The notes below the pieces were generated by a model. The model saw nothing but the letters and a program-made list of their open reading frames with translations, did not search any database and was not told the origin of the DNA. A program made the position numbers and the translations under genes. Below are positions 7,286 through 15,998 of a stretch of DNA of 64,000 nt, piece by piece. This stretch comes from JADKAV01 sp963732355 (GTDB lineage Bacteria > Actinomycetota > Actinomycetes > S36-B12 > UBA10799): positions 124,001 through 188,000 of the forward strand of contig CAVSZD010000010.1 of assembly GCA_963732355.1 (NCBI GenBank), given 5' to 3'. Each line of letters begins with the position of its first letter. The stretch's first letter is position 1.

Positions 7286-8209
7286 GTGAAGCGCATCGCC
7301 GTTGGCCTTGCCGCGCTGGCGGTGTTGCTGCCGACGGTTCCTTCGCAAGCCTTGGTGACTGACCCTGTTCGCCTCGAACTCGTGGACGTCCCGGCCACCG
7401 TACCTGCAGGGTCTGACAGTTCCGTTGGAGCGTTCGTGCCGCGGGGCACACGGTGTCGGCTGGTCCTTCGTGATGCCGGAACAGCGGTCTGGAAGGGTCC
7501 TCGCGCCAGGGCGACCTCGAGCTTCCTTCAGTTCCCCTGGACTCAGGAGGCCGGTGCCGTGGGTCAATGGCGGCTGCGCGTGAGTTGCCGCGACCTCGAA
7601 ACGCGATGGACCTCGAAATGGGCAGCCTTCAATGTCACCGACAGCACCGCCGGTGGTGAGCCCGCGCCACGGTTGAGCCGACCCGCGGCTGCCTCGCTGA
7701 CCTCAGTGCCACAGTCCTACGGCTGGTCGCCTTTCGGAACCTCCTTGATCAAGGGCAGCGACTGGTTCGGGGGACGCGGGGTGGATGTTCGCAGCAACGG
7801 AGGTAACGGTTGCGCCAGTGGATGTGCGGTCCGAGGTAGCTACGGGACCAAGTACCAGTGCGTCGAACTGGTCAACCGTTTCGTGCGAACCCAGGGCTGG
7901 GTGACCAGCAACATCATGGGCAATGCCGGGCAGCTCATGGACAAGGCACCGAAGGACGCCTTCGCCAAGCACTCGGCTGGTGATGGGTACATCCCCGTGC
8001 CCGGTGACATCATCGTGTGGACCGGCGGCAGCAGCGGGTACGGCCATGTCGCGGTGGTGTCGGCTGTCGCCAACGGCCAGGTCACGTTCGTGGAACAGAA
8101 CGCGAGCAAGACGGGAACCTACCGTCTCAAGGCATCCAAGAGTGGTGTCCTGGCTGGGTACGGTTCGCTTCGCCATATCGGTTACCTTCACGCACACGCC
8201 AACGCCTGA
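7286..8209 (+). CDS. Secreted CHAP-domain peptidoglycan amidase/endopeptidase
   Basis: The GTG at 7286 is preferred over the upstream ATG at 7250 because it gives a textbook signal peptide (MKRIAVGLAALAVLLP, cleavage after SQA). The N-terminal ~110 mature residues are beta-rich and may bind the wall. The C-terminal half is a CHAP domain: YQCVELVNRFV carries the catalytic Cys, PGDIIVWTGG…YGHVAVVSAV carries the catalytic His, and VTFVEQNASKTG carries the polar third residue. CHAP enzymes cleave stem peptides or the amide at MurNAc. A SNGGNGCASGCAV segment just before the domain has a Cys pair. Expression is probably from the promoter at 7209. Confidence 0.88.
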   Translation: MKRIAVGLAALAVLLPTVPSQALVTDPVRLELVDVPATVPAGSDSSVGAFVPRGTRCRLVLRDAGTAVWKGPRARATSSFLQFPWTQEAGAVGQWRLRVSCRDLETRWTSKWAAFNVTDSTAGGEPAPRLSRPAAASLTSVPQSYGWSPFGTSLIKGSDWFGGRGVDVRSNGGNGCASGCAVRGSYGTKYQCVELVNRFVRTQGWVTSNIMGNAGQLMDKAPKDAFAKHSAGDGYIPVPGDIIVWTGGSSGYGHVAVVSAVANGQVTFVEQNASKTGTYRLKASKSGVLAGYGSLRHIGYLHAHANA

Positions 8210-8290
8210 GCTGAGCCGCCGATAGCCTGCGATCATGCACGTTGTCCGATGCGGCGACCCGGGACACCCTGACCCTGCAACCGTCCTGAG

Positions 8291-9043
8291 GTGCTGGTGA
8301 AGCCGGAGGATCTGCCCGACGAGGTGTTTTCGGGCAAGGCGCACCGATTGACCATGGGTCTGCGCCCGCTGGACATGTCCACCTGGTTGGACCCCGACCC
8401 CTCGGATCCGCAGTTGATGTTGAAGCGGGAGTTGCTGCGCGACCGGCGCCATGAGGTGTTCGCGATCTTGCCTGATGCTGATGCCGAATGCGCTGCGGTG
8501 GCCGACGCTGTGGCGGCCTGGGTCGGGCAGGATCTTGCCGGTCGGGATCATCCGCTGATCGAGGCGGCGGCGCTGGTGCGCGACGACCTCTGCGTGATGG
8601 CCCAACGCGAGGGCCAGTGGATCCTGGTGGCCGGGGTTCTGTGTTTCCCATCCCGGTGGAGCCTTGCCGAGAAGCTGGGCAAGGACGTACTGGCAATCCA
8701 CGACCCGGTGCCTCGCTACCGCGAGACCCTGTCCGCTCCTACGGCCAAGGCTATGGACGTTGCCGCGTTCAAACCCCGATGGCGGGTGAACTGGACGTTG
8801 ATGGACGACCCCGAGTTGTTCGCGCCCGCAGCGCCGCAGGGTCCCGCGCACCGGGTCGGCCTCGACTCGTACCTGCGGGTGGAACGGCAGTGCCTCGTGC
8901 CGGTGGACAGCACGGTTGTGTTCAGCATCCGCACCACCGTCGTCCGCGTGGGTGATCTGGAGCGCGGGCGGGCCGGCGCCATTCTGACAGCCGCCGCGGC
9001 GACCCCCGATGACTTGGCCGGCTATCGCGGCTGGCAGCGGTGA
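8291..9043 (+). CDS. DUF3445 protein (haem-dependent oxidative N-demethylase-like)
   Basis: Blocks typical of DUF3445 (PF11927) are in order: HRLTMGLRPLDMSTWL, LMLKRELL, EAAALVRDDLCVMA, LCFPSRWSLAEKLGKDVLAIH, DPVPRYRE, RVNWTL, VERQCLVPVDSTVVFSIRT. The characterised relative HODM uses haem and a flavin-dependent electron supply to demethylate small amines. The GTG start lies just after an in-frame stop. An upstream ATG at 8235 in another frame (MHVVRCGDPGHPDPATV) could be the real N-terminus if one base is wrong near 8288; family members usually start further upstream. No partner reductase is adjacent. Confidence 0.8.
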   Translation: MLVKPEDLPDEVFSGKAHRLTMGLRPLDMSTWLDPDPSDPQLMLKRELLRDRRHEVFAILPDADAECAAVADAVAAWVGQDLAGRDHPLIEAAALVRDDLCVMAQREGQWILVAGVLCFPSRWSLAEKLGKDVLAIHDPVPRYRETLSAPTAKAMDVAAFKPRWRVNWTLMDDPELFAPAAPQGPAHRVGLDSYLRVERQCLVPVDSTVVFSIRTTVVRVGDLERGRAGAILTAAAATPDDLAGYRGWQR

Positions 9044-9049
9044 GGGGGT

Positions 9050-9118
9050 CGGGCGCGGCGGTTGGTCCCGTGGGGCGGTTGGGCCGCGTGGGGTGGTTGG
9101 GCCCGTGGGGCGGTTGGT
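9050..9118. repeat. Degenerate G-rich tandem repeat (GTGGGGCGGTTGGKCC unit)
   Basis: About four copies of a 16-18-bp unit (GGGGCGGTTGGTCCC / GGGGTGGTTGGGCCC variants) precede the long palindrome at 9119. No coding character is seen on either strand. The unit recurs in weaker form at 9190-9300. Confidence 0.6.
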
Positions 9119-9192
9119 CCCGTTAGAGGTTGTGCTGTTGGTTAGCGAAACAACGCGTGGATTCGCTAACCAACAGCACAACCTCTAACGGG
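9119..9192. repeat. 31-bp perfect inverted repeat (long hairpin)
   Basis: The left arm 9119-9149 (begins CCCGTTAGAGGTTGTGC, ends GTTAGCGAA) is exactly complementary to 9162-9192 around a 12-nt loop ACAACGCGTGGA. It lies between the DUF3445 and DUF3145 genes and could terminate transcription, but it is far longer and more perfect than the other terminators in the window. A partial half-copy CCTCTAACG recurs at 9252-9260. Confidence 0.9.
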
Positions 9193-9418
9193 GCGGTTGG
9201 GCCGGGGGCTGGTTGTCGGCGTTGGAGCGCACGGTTTCGCAACACAGCCGACCTCTAACGCGGGCCGGTTCGGGCCGGTTGGGCCGGCCACCCCCACCCC
9301 CCGACACGCCCAAAGCCACCGGTTTGTCCGATCCGGCCACCGGTGGTTATCCTGAGGACGGTTCTGCGAATGTCACTCGACGCTGGGGAAGGCGAAGCGA
9401 GTACACGAGGAGACCCTG

Positions 9419-9910
9419 ATGGCCAGTAGCCAAACGCCAGCGCGTGGCGTGGTGTTCATCCACAGTTGTCCGCGTGCGCTCATTTCCCATGTGGAGTGGG
9501 CAGTGCAGCGCGCGGTCGAGCGCACGCATCCCTTCGAGTGGGCGGCGCAACCTGTCCAAAGCGGCATGTCCCGCTGCGAGATCCACTGGTTCGGCAACCC
9601 CGGTGCCGGGGCCGAGATGGCCAGCGCCCTGCGAGGTTTCCCCAATCTGCGTTTCGAGATCACCGAGGACACCCCCTCCGGCTACGGGGAACGGTTCTGC
9701 TTCACCCCGTCCCGCGGCATCTTCCGCGCGGCCACCGGACCGAGCGGGGACATCCTCGTGGGCGAGCAGCGGCTGCGAGCTCTGCTTGAGGGTGGCGGGG
9801 ATGTGGCCGAGGGCGTTGCCGACCTGCTCGGGCAGGCCTGGGACGACGAGTTGGAGGCGTTCCGGGTGGGTGCTGACTCCACGGTTCGGTGGATGTCACG
9901 CGTCGGTTGA
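9419..9910 (+). CDS. DUF3145 family protein
   Basis: The 163-residue protein matches the actinobacterial DUF3145 family throughout: GVVFIHSCPRALISHVEWAV at the N-terminus, FEWAAQPVQSGMSRCEIHW, the GAGAEMASALRGFPNLRFEI block, GERFCFTPSRGIFRA and GDILVGEQRLRALL, ending near AWDDELEAFRVG. The family is restricted to actinobacteria and has no established activity. The start is fixed by RBS GAGGAGACC 5 nt before the ATG. It is a single-gene unit transcribed away from the palindrome region. Confidence 0.85.
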   Translation: MASSQTPARGVVFIHSCPRALISHVEWAVQRAVERTHPFEWAAQPVQSGMSRCEIHWFGNPGAGAEMASALRGFPNLRFEITEDTPSGYGERFCFTPSRGIFRAATGPSGDILVGEQRLRALLEGGGDVAEGVADLLGQAWDDELEAFRVGADSTVRWMSRVG

Positions 9911-9934
9911 GGCTCTCGTGTGACCAACCGGTCA

Positions 9935-10071
9935 CCCATTTGGCCTAACGGCGCGTCAAACCGGCGTGCTCGGCGGTCGCGCGCTCAGGGGGCGTCGGTT
10001 CGGTTCAGCGCGACCTGTTGGCCCATTCGGGTGTAAGACGGGGCCAATGGGCTGGCGTTCACCCATTCGGG
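9935..10071. promoter_or_regulatory. Three spaced CCCATTYGG direct repeats upstream of the subtilase operon
   Basis: CCCATTTGG at 9935, CCCATTCGGG at 10022 and CCCATTCGGG at 10062 lie in the 220-bp gap before the subtilase start. The last two are 40 bp apart (about four helical turns), a spacing typical of operator sites on one DNA face. A candidate binding site for the operon's own regulator or another activator; no protein can be assigned. Confidence 0.4.
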
Positions 10072-10129
10072 CGAACAGTGAAGGCCCGCGTGTGGCGATG
10101 CCTAGAAGGACAGACTTAGGAGGTGCCCA

Positions 10130-12037
10130 ATGGCTGAGGCACACGCCCACGACGTGGTTCCGAAGGGGCTGCTTGCGTTCTCGCTGGCATGCGTCCTGGC
10201 CATCCCAATGGGGGCCCCGGCAGTGTCGGCCCACACGCCGACCGAGCAGGTACTACTCTCCACCGCCGGCGACCTGCAGCAGGTCAGTGATGGTGTGACC
10301 GCTTTGGGCGGGCGCGTGCTGCAGAGCTTCGAGGTGGCCAGCTCGCTGGTGGCGGAGCTGCCCGCATCAGCCCCGGCACCTGAAGGAAGCTTCGTGGTCC
10401 CGAACGTGACCATGAAGTTCAACTCCGTGCCCACTGCCGCAGGTAATGACGACACGAATACGTTCAAGCAGACGATCGCCGTACCTGAGGCGGCCTCTGG
10501 TTCAGGCGTGACCGTCGCCGTCGTGGATACCGGCGTGGACCCCTCGGCGAAGATCGATGTCAAGGACCACGTGAATGTCTCCGGTGGACCTACCGGTGAC
10601 GGCCTGGGTCACGGCACGTTCATGGCTGGCCTGGTGGCAGGCGATGACCAGGACTTTGGCGGAGTGGCCAGCGGCGCAAAGGTGCTGGATGTCCAGGTCG
10701 CCGACAGCGATGGCAGCACGGATCTGAGCCGCGTTCTCGCCGGTCTGCAGGCCGTGGCCGATCAACGTGCGCAGGACCCGTCCCTGGACGTGGCGATGCT
10801 CGCGCTGAGCACCGACAGTCCGCTGCCGCCGTGGATGGATCCGTTGACCAGGGCGCTGGACCGCCTCTGGTTCCGCGGGGTGACCGTGGTGGTCGCCTCG
10901 GGCAACGACGGACCAGGAGAGTTGTCCTCCCCGGCCACAGACCCGCTGCTGCTGGTTGTGGGTGCCGTGGATGAAGCCGACACCGCGGTCCGTGATGACG
11001 ACACGGTGGCGGACTTCTCGTCGTTCGGCAAGGCGTTCGGCAAACGCCGCCCCGATCTTGTCGCGCCGGGTGTCTCGCTGATCTCAACGGCAGCCCCGCA
11101 GAGTATGGCGTACCTGGACAACCCCGGGTCCCACGTGGGCGACGGCTTCCTCAAGGGAACCGGTACGTCGATGTCGGCAGCTGTGGCCGCAGGTGCTGTG
11201 GCCGTGCTGCTCGGCGAGCGTCCCGGGTTGACCCCGGATCAGACCAAGCGGGTGCTGATGGCCTCCGCCTACGACAGCGCGACTCTGCGCACGAAGACCG
11301 GAGCCGGACAGGGCGGTCTGGACCTGGCCGGTGCGCTGGTCGAACCGGTGCCGCCGGGATCCAAGCCCGACGTCCCCACCACTGACTACGGCCCTGCCGA
11401 GGCGGACGCCGCCACATGGGCGCAGTTCGCACAGGCATGGGCGGACGGCGATGTGCGGGCCTTGGCCAAGGCGTGGGTCCTGCTGAGTGAGCAGAGCCGC
11501 CGCTGGGCCGCCACCTCGTGGTCGATGGCCGCACTGGCACAAGCCCTGATGGCCGACGAAGGCACCTTCGGTAGCCGCCGTTGGGCTGGCGGTCACTGGG
11601 CCACCGACAATTGGGCGAGCCGCCGCTGGGCGACCGACGAATGGGTAAGCCGCCGGTGGGCCGATGAGGAGTGGCTGGAGGCCGTGTGGGAGAGCCGCCG
11701 CTGGGCGAGCCGCCGCTGGGCAGCCGACGACTGGCTGACGTTCGCCTGGTCCCTGCGGATGTCCGAGACGGATCCGGGCGTTGTCGAGATGTGGGAAGAG
11801 GGCCAGTGGGACAGCCGCCGCTGGGCGAGTCGGCGTTGGGCCGATGTCGCGTGGGTCAGCCGCCGGTGGGCATCCGATGCCTGGGAGAGCCGCCGCTGGG
11901 CCGACTACAGCTGGGACAGCCGCCGCTGGGCGAACGACGAGTGGAGCAGCAGGCGCTGGGCGGACTTCACCTACGAGAGCCGTCGTTGGGCCAACGAGTC
12001 GTGGAACAGCAGGCGTTGGGCAGTACTGGATTGGTAG
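10130..12037 (+). CDS. Secreted subtilisin-like serine protease with 14 C-terminal SRRWA repeats
   Basis: RBS AGGAGG precedes the ATG. There is a signal peptide (hydrophobic residues ~13-30, cleavage near VSAH), then a short inhibitor-like propeptide. The S8 catalytic triad is intact: VAVVDTGVD (Asp ~133), GLGHGTFMAG (His ~161), ASGNDG (oxyanion Asn) and GTGTSMSAA (Ser ~347). After residue ~450 the sequence becomes a Trp/Arg-rich array in which SRRWA occurs fourteen times, mostly with a 10-residue period (SRRWAxxxWx, such as SRRWASDAWESRRWADYSWD). The chain ends at the repeat with no anchor or sorting signal. The array could bind cell wall, lipid or a sensor; I know of no assigned function. 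The gene is followed after 26 nt by a histidine kinase gene, suggesting a sensory or regulated proteolysis operon. Confidence 0.88.
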   Translation: MAEAHAHDVVPKGLLAFSLACVLAIPMGAPAVSAHTPTEQVLLSTAGDLQQVSDGVTALGGRVLQSFEVASSLVAELPASAPAPEGSFVVPNVTMKFNSVPTAAGNDDTNTFKQTIAVPEAASGSGVTVAVVDTGVDPSAKIDVKDHVNVSGGPTGDGLGHGTFMAGLVAGDDQDFGGVASGAKVLDVQVADSDGSTDLSRVLAGLQAVADQRAQDPSLDVAMLALSTDSPLPPWMDPLTRALDRLWFRGVTVVVASGNDGPGELSSPATDPLLLVVGAVDEADTAVRDDDTVADFSSFGKAFGKRRPDLVAPGVSLISTAAPQSMAYLDNPGSHVGDGFLKGTGTSMSAAVAAGAVAVLLGERPGLTPDQTKRVLMASAYDSATLRTKTGAGQGGLDLAGALVEPVPPGSKPDVPTTDYGPAEADAATWAQFAQAWADGDVRALAKAWVLLSEQSRRWAATSWSMAALAQALMADEGTFGSRRWAGGHWATDNWASRRWATDEWVSRRWADEEWLEAVWESRRWASRRWAADDWLTFAWSLRMSETDPGVVEMWEEGQWDSRRWASRRWADVAWVSRRWASDAWESRRWADYSWDSRRWANDEWSSRRWADFTYESRRWANESWNSRRWAVLDW

Positions 12038-12063
12038 CGTCCTAACTGCCCCAAGGAGGCGTG

Positions 12064-14240
12064 ATGACGCAGGTCCGAGAGGGCCTGCGTCCCGTCAGGC
12101 CCGAATGGCTTTCCGTGAACTTCGTTGTGTGGACGGTCGGCGCGCTGAGCCTGTTGTGCCTTGCGGTTCTGGCGGTCCTGCCCGAGGTGGTGACTCTGCC
12201 CGACGAGCTCATCGATCCGGCACCCTGGTGGCTGTTGGGCCTGTTCTTGGTGCTCGCGGCCCTGTCCGAGGTCATCTACGTTCCGGTCCGCCACGCCGAT
12301 TCCTGGGAGGAACTGGCGTTCGTCGAGGTGGTGATGATCTGGGGAGTGCTGGTCCTGCCGCCACTGACAGTAACCGTGACGTGCCTTCTCGGGTTCGCGC
12401 TGGTGGCCGCAGTGATGCGTCGCCCCCTGGTCAAATCCCTGTTCAACCTGGCGTCCTACGCGATCGCCACCACCGGGCTGATGGTGACCTACTACGCCTT
12501 GGACGCGGGCTCTGACACGTTCAGCGTCCGTTCGTTGGGCGCGCTGCTGGTCGCTGCGCTGGTCTTCGCAGGCCTGAACCTCGTGCTTTTGTCGATCATC
12601 CTGTTCGCGGCCGGGGACGTGCCGCCCTCGGAGTTCCTTGCCGAGCAGTGGGTGCTCAGTATCGGCATGGCGGTGGCCTCGGTGGGCGTGGCCACGATGG
12701 CGCTGTCCATCGTGCAGAACACCCCTGTCCTTGCGCCCTTCGCCGCCTTGCCCGCAGCAGCACTCTGGTACGCCTATCGTGCGAGTTCCTCGCATGCTGA
12801 AGCCCGCGAGCGCAGCCGCTGGTTGGTGCAGTTGGGTCAAGCAGTGGCGTCGCCCGGACTACCCGACGAGGTCATCCCGCGCGCCGCCGAGGCGCTGCGC
12901 CGGGTCTATGGAGCAGACGAGTTCGCTGTGGCACTTGCTTCCGGTGAGCGCTTCGGTGCCGATCCGGATTGGACACCGCTGGCTGTCAAACCCCGCGAGG
13001 TCATCAGCATGACCGCGGACCAGATGCCTGCCGCGTGGACCGCCGGCGTTGCGATCCGGCTGGAGGAGGCATCCGGTGCCGGTGTGCTGGCCATCGGCAC
13101 CCAGCGCGATCCCGAGTGGGCCTCGCGCCACCTGCCCTGGGCCCAGTCGTGGTCGCTACCCGAGACCGACAAACCGGCGCTGCTGGCGCTGACCGCAGCC
13201 GTCGGAAGTTCGATGCGGGCCGGTCAGACCCTGTCGGCCCTCACCGAGGAGACCGCGAAGCTGCAGGCGGTCGTCGACCATGCCACCGACGGCATCTGTG
13301 TGGTGGATGCATTTGGGCGAATCGTGCTGTGGAGTCCGGCGGCTGAACGCATCACGGGCCTACGCGTTCCCGAGCATGGCGGACTGCCCGACGTGATCGC
13401 GCGAATCATCGCCGTGCCCTCCGGTGAACTCGGTCAGGAGGTCGAGTTCACCCGTGGGGACGAACAGACACTGACCCTGCTGGTGATGCGCGTGGATGTG
13501 CCCGGGGCGGAGGCGGCCGGCGTCTTGACCATCCGTGACATGACCCGGGAACGGCGCGCCGAGCGGATGAAGTCGGACTTCATCGCGACCGTCTCCCACG
13601 AACTGCGAACCCCCATCACCCCCATCCGCGGATACGCAAGCCTGCTGCGCACCCGCTGGGACCGGATGAGCGAGGAGAAGCGGGACTCGGTTCTGGCCAC
13701 GATCGAAGAACGCGCCAACCACCTGACGCGGCTCGTCGACGACCTGCTGATCGCGGCCAGGGCGAGTACCTCCAACCAGCTGGCCGTGGAGGTCGCGCCT
13801 ATGGAACTGATCGGGGTCGTCGAAGGTTCGGCCAAGGGATTCCCGGAAGTCGACGGCCGCCTGAGCATCGAAGCGAGTGAACCGTGTGGGTCAAGGCCGA
13901 TGCGACCCGGGTGGCGCAGATCATCGGCAACCTGGTGGGAAATGCCATCAAGTACACCCCGGCTGGCTCGCCGATCGAGATCTCTTACACGCAATCCGCG
14001 GAAGCCGTTGAGGTCCGGGTGACCGATCACGGGCCCGGAATCGCCGCTGACGAGCAGGATCGGGTATTCGAGCGCTTCTACCGGATCGAGGATCCGATGA
14101 CGATGCGCACGGGTGGCAGCGGGCTGGGCCTTCACATCTCCAGGGAGCTCGCGCGCGCCATGGGTGGCGACGTTAGGCTTGAGTCGACTCCAGGTGCAGG
14201 TTCGACTTTCGTGCTGCAGCTGGCTCCAGGAGGGAAATAG
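12064..14240 (+). CDS. Membrane PAS histidine kinase (frame-disrupted near 13,870-13,883)
   Basis: The ATG at 12064 follows AAGGAGGC. The N-terminal ~245 residues form seven or eight TM helices. A GAF-like region (~250-390) comes next, then a PAS domain (ATDGICVVDAFGRIVLWSPAAERITG), HisKA (FIATVSHELRTPITPIRGY, phospho-His ~512) and a HATPase domain. The N box and G boxes (NLVGNAIKYTP, DHGPGIA, GGSGLGLHIS) are in a frame shifted by -1 relative to the rest. The upstream frame without the shift continues to 14022 as low-complexity Arg/Ser. A missing base near 13,870-13,883 would restore one ~725-residue kinase. It sits between the subtilase and a receiver gene that starts directly after its stop. 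Confidence 0.85.
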
Positions 14241-14633
14241 ATGGCCACGATCCTGATCGTCGACGACGAACCGAGCGTTCGCGACGTTATTCGGGACACG
14301 CTGGAACTCGAGGATCATTCGGTTGTCGAAGCGGTGGACGGACCTTCAGCCTTGGCCACGCTGACCGGCGAGGGCCTTCCGGATTGTGTGGTTCTGGACA
14401 TCATGATGCCGGGAATGAGCGGCTTGGATGTCCTCACGGAGTTACGGGCCAAGGCGGTCACCAAGGACCTTCCAGTCATCCTGCTCACCGCGGCCTCAGA
14501 CGATGCTACGACGTGGGCCGGCTGGAGCGCCGGGGCAAATGTGTTCCTGCCGAAACCCTTCGATCCGGGCACGCTGCTCGACTGGATCGATCGTGTACTC
14601 GAGGGCGGCGGCGAGATGGAGCCAACACTGTGA
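14241..14633 (+). CDS. Single-domain response regulator (CheY-like receiver)
   Basis: The 130-residue receiver has no output domain. Phosphorylation residues are all present: acidic pair in ILIVDDEPSV, phospho-acceptor Asp in VVLDIMMPGMSG, Thr in VILLTAAS and Lys in FLPKPFDPG. It begins at the base after the kinase stop codon and its last codons overlap the GTG of the CoA-transferase gene (GTGA, 14630-14633), so translation is likely coupled. Such receivers act by protein-protein contact or phosphorelay; the output partner in this operon is not obvious. Confidence 0.9.
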   Translation: MATILIVDDEPSVRDVIRDTLELEDHSVVEAVDGPSALATLTGEGLPDCVVLDIMMPGMSGLDVLTELRAKAVTKDLPVILLTAASDDATTWAGWSAGANVFLPKPFDPGTLLDWIDRVLEGGGEMEPTL

Positions 14634-15857
14634 AAACGGTCCGACCGGAGAACCTCGCGAGTCGGCTGGCTTCGCTGAGCCCTCATCCTCGCATCGTGGC
14701 GCCAGGCAACTTCGCTACTCCACAGACGCTGTTGAAGGTCGTCGATGAGGCGGTCAGCAGTTACACGCTGCACATGCTCAACGCGCAGGGTTGGATCCCC
14801 ACACGTCCGGACGTCGTCCACGAGACCACGTTCGTCGGCCCGGCAATGCGCAAGAGCCCAACGTTGATGTACTACCCCTGTCGGCTCAGTCTGACGCCGG
14901 TGATGCTGCGCTACCAACTGCCGGTGGATGTTCTGCTCCTGCACACATCCACACCTCGCGACGGCGTTGTGTCGATGGGCCTGGAGGTGAACATCCTGCC
15001 CGCCGTGCTGGAAGCCGTGCGTGACCGTGGCGGCTTGATCGTCGCGCAGGTCAATCCGCAGATGCCCCACACCTACGGCGACGCCGTGGTGCATGTGGAC
15101 GACATCGACTACTGCATCGAGGTCGACGAGCCGCTGATGGCGCTGGATCCGAAGGAGCCGGACGAGGTGGCCCAAGCGATCGCCGGTCGCATCTACAGCA
15201 GGATTCCCGACGGTGCCACTCTGCAACTGGGCATCGGGGGAGTGCCGGATGCCGTGCTCACGTCGCTTGACAGGCCGCAGGGGTTTGCGCATCTGGTCGG
15301 AGATGTTCTCCGACGGGGTGCTGCCGCTCAACGAGATGGGCTGTTTCGACTCCGACGTGCCGCTCACAGCATCGTTCGTGTTCGGCAGCCAGCGACTTTA
15401 CGACTGGCTCGACGAGAATCGCCGGGTGCGCATGCGGCGCACAGAGGTGACCAACAACCCGGGCCGGATCAGCCGGACCCCGTCGATGATCAGTGTGAAC
15501 TCGGCGCTGCAGGTGGACCTGTACGGCCAAGCGAACGCCTCGCGGATCAAGGGGCGCATCTACTCCGGTTTCGGCGGTTCCACTGACTTCATCGTCGGGG
15601 CTCTGCACTCACCAGGTGGCTCGGCCTTCATAGCCCTGCCCTCGTGGCACCCCCGCGCGCAGGTGTCCACCATCGTGCCCCTGATCGAAGGCCCGGTCAC
15701 GTCCTTCCAGCACTCCAGCGTCGTCACCGAGTACGGTTTGGCCCAGATCTTCGGCAACGACGAGCGTGAGCAGGTCCGCCAGTTGATCGACCACGCGGCC
15801 CATCCCGATGCCCGCGAGGCGTTGTGGGATGCGGCGAGGGCTCAAGGCCGGGCGTAG
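14630..15857 (+). CDS. Acetyl-CoA hydrolase/transferase family protein (frame-disrupted near 15,287)
   Basis: GTG start at 14630, overlapping the receiver gene. The protein resembles the 4-hydroxybutyrate/acetate CoA-transferase and acetyl-CoA hydrolase group: IVAPGNFATPQTLL, VNPQMPHTYGDAVVHVDDID, LGIGGVPDAVL, then in a +1 frame SEMFSDGVLPL, YSGFGGSTDFIVGALHSPGG and VVTEYGLAQIFG. The catalytic Glu of this family lies in the SEMFSDG/VTEYG region after the break. The change of frame falls in GGGGTTT at about 15,283-15,289; removing one T restores LRIWSEMFSDG. It is probably a normal gene of ~409 residues with one surplus base. Its role in the operon with a protease and kinase is unclear. Confidence 0.8.
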
Positions 15858-15906
15858 GGCTTGTCGTCCGGCGATTGTTGCGACGTTGCGTGATCGTTCT
15901 GACGAG

Positions 15907-15998
15907 TGTTGTGTTGTTGCGGTTTTGGGGGCTGAAGAACCGCCACCTTCACAACAAATGATCAACCGGCGCCGTAACAACGCGACAGTTGATCAACC
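15907..15998. repeat. Nested palindrome with GTAACAACG motif at the 3' end of aceE
   Basis: TGTTGTG (15907-15913) pairs with CACAACA (15950-15956), with an inner GCGGTT/AACCGC pair (15919-15924 and 15938-15943). GTAACAACG follows at 15974-15982 and TGATCAACCG is repeated at 15959 and 15989. It may act as a bidirectional terminator between the convergent CoA-transferase and aceE genes. Similar elements lie near 22,650 and 29,490. Confidence 0.55.

Noticed and set aside
9050..9300. CRISPR array
   Set aside because: Repeats are tandem G-rich units and one palindrome with no equal-length spacers and no cas genes.
13881..14022. Continuation of the kinase frame to 14022
   Set aside because: The translation becomes Arg/Ser-rich low complexity while the -1 frame carries the conserved ATPase boxes.
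13870..15290. Programmed frameshifting in the kinase and CoA-transferase genes
   Set aside because: No slippery heptamer with downstream structure is evident, and similar breaks are scattered over unrelated genes.
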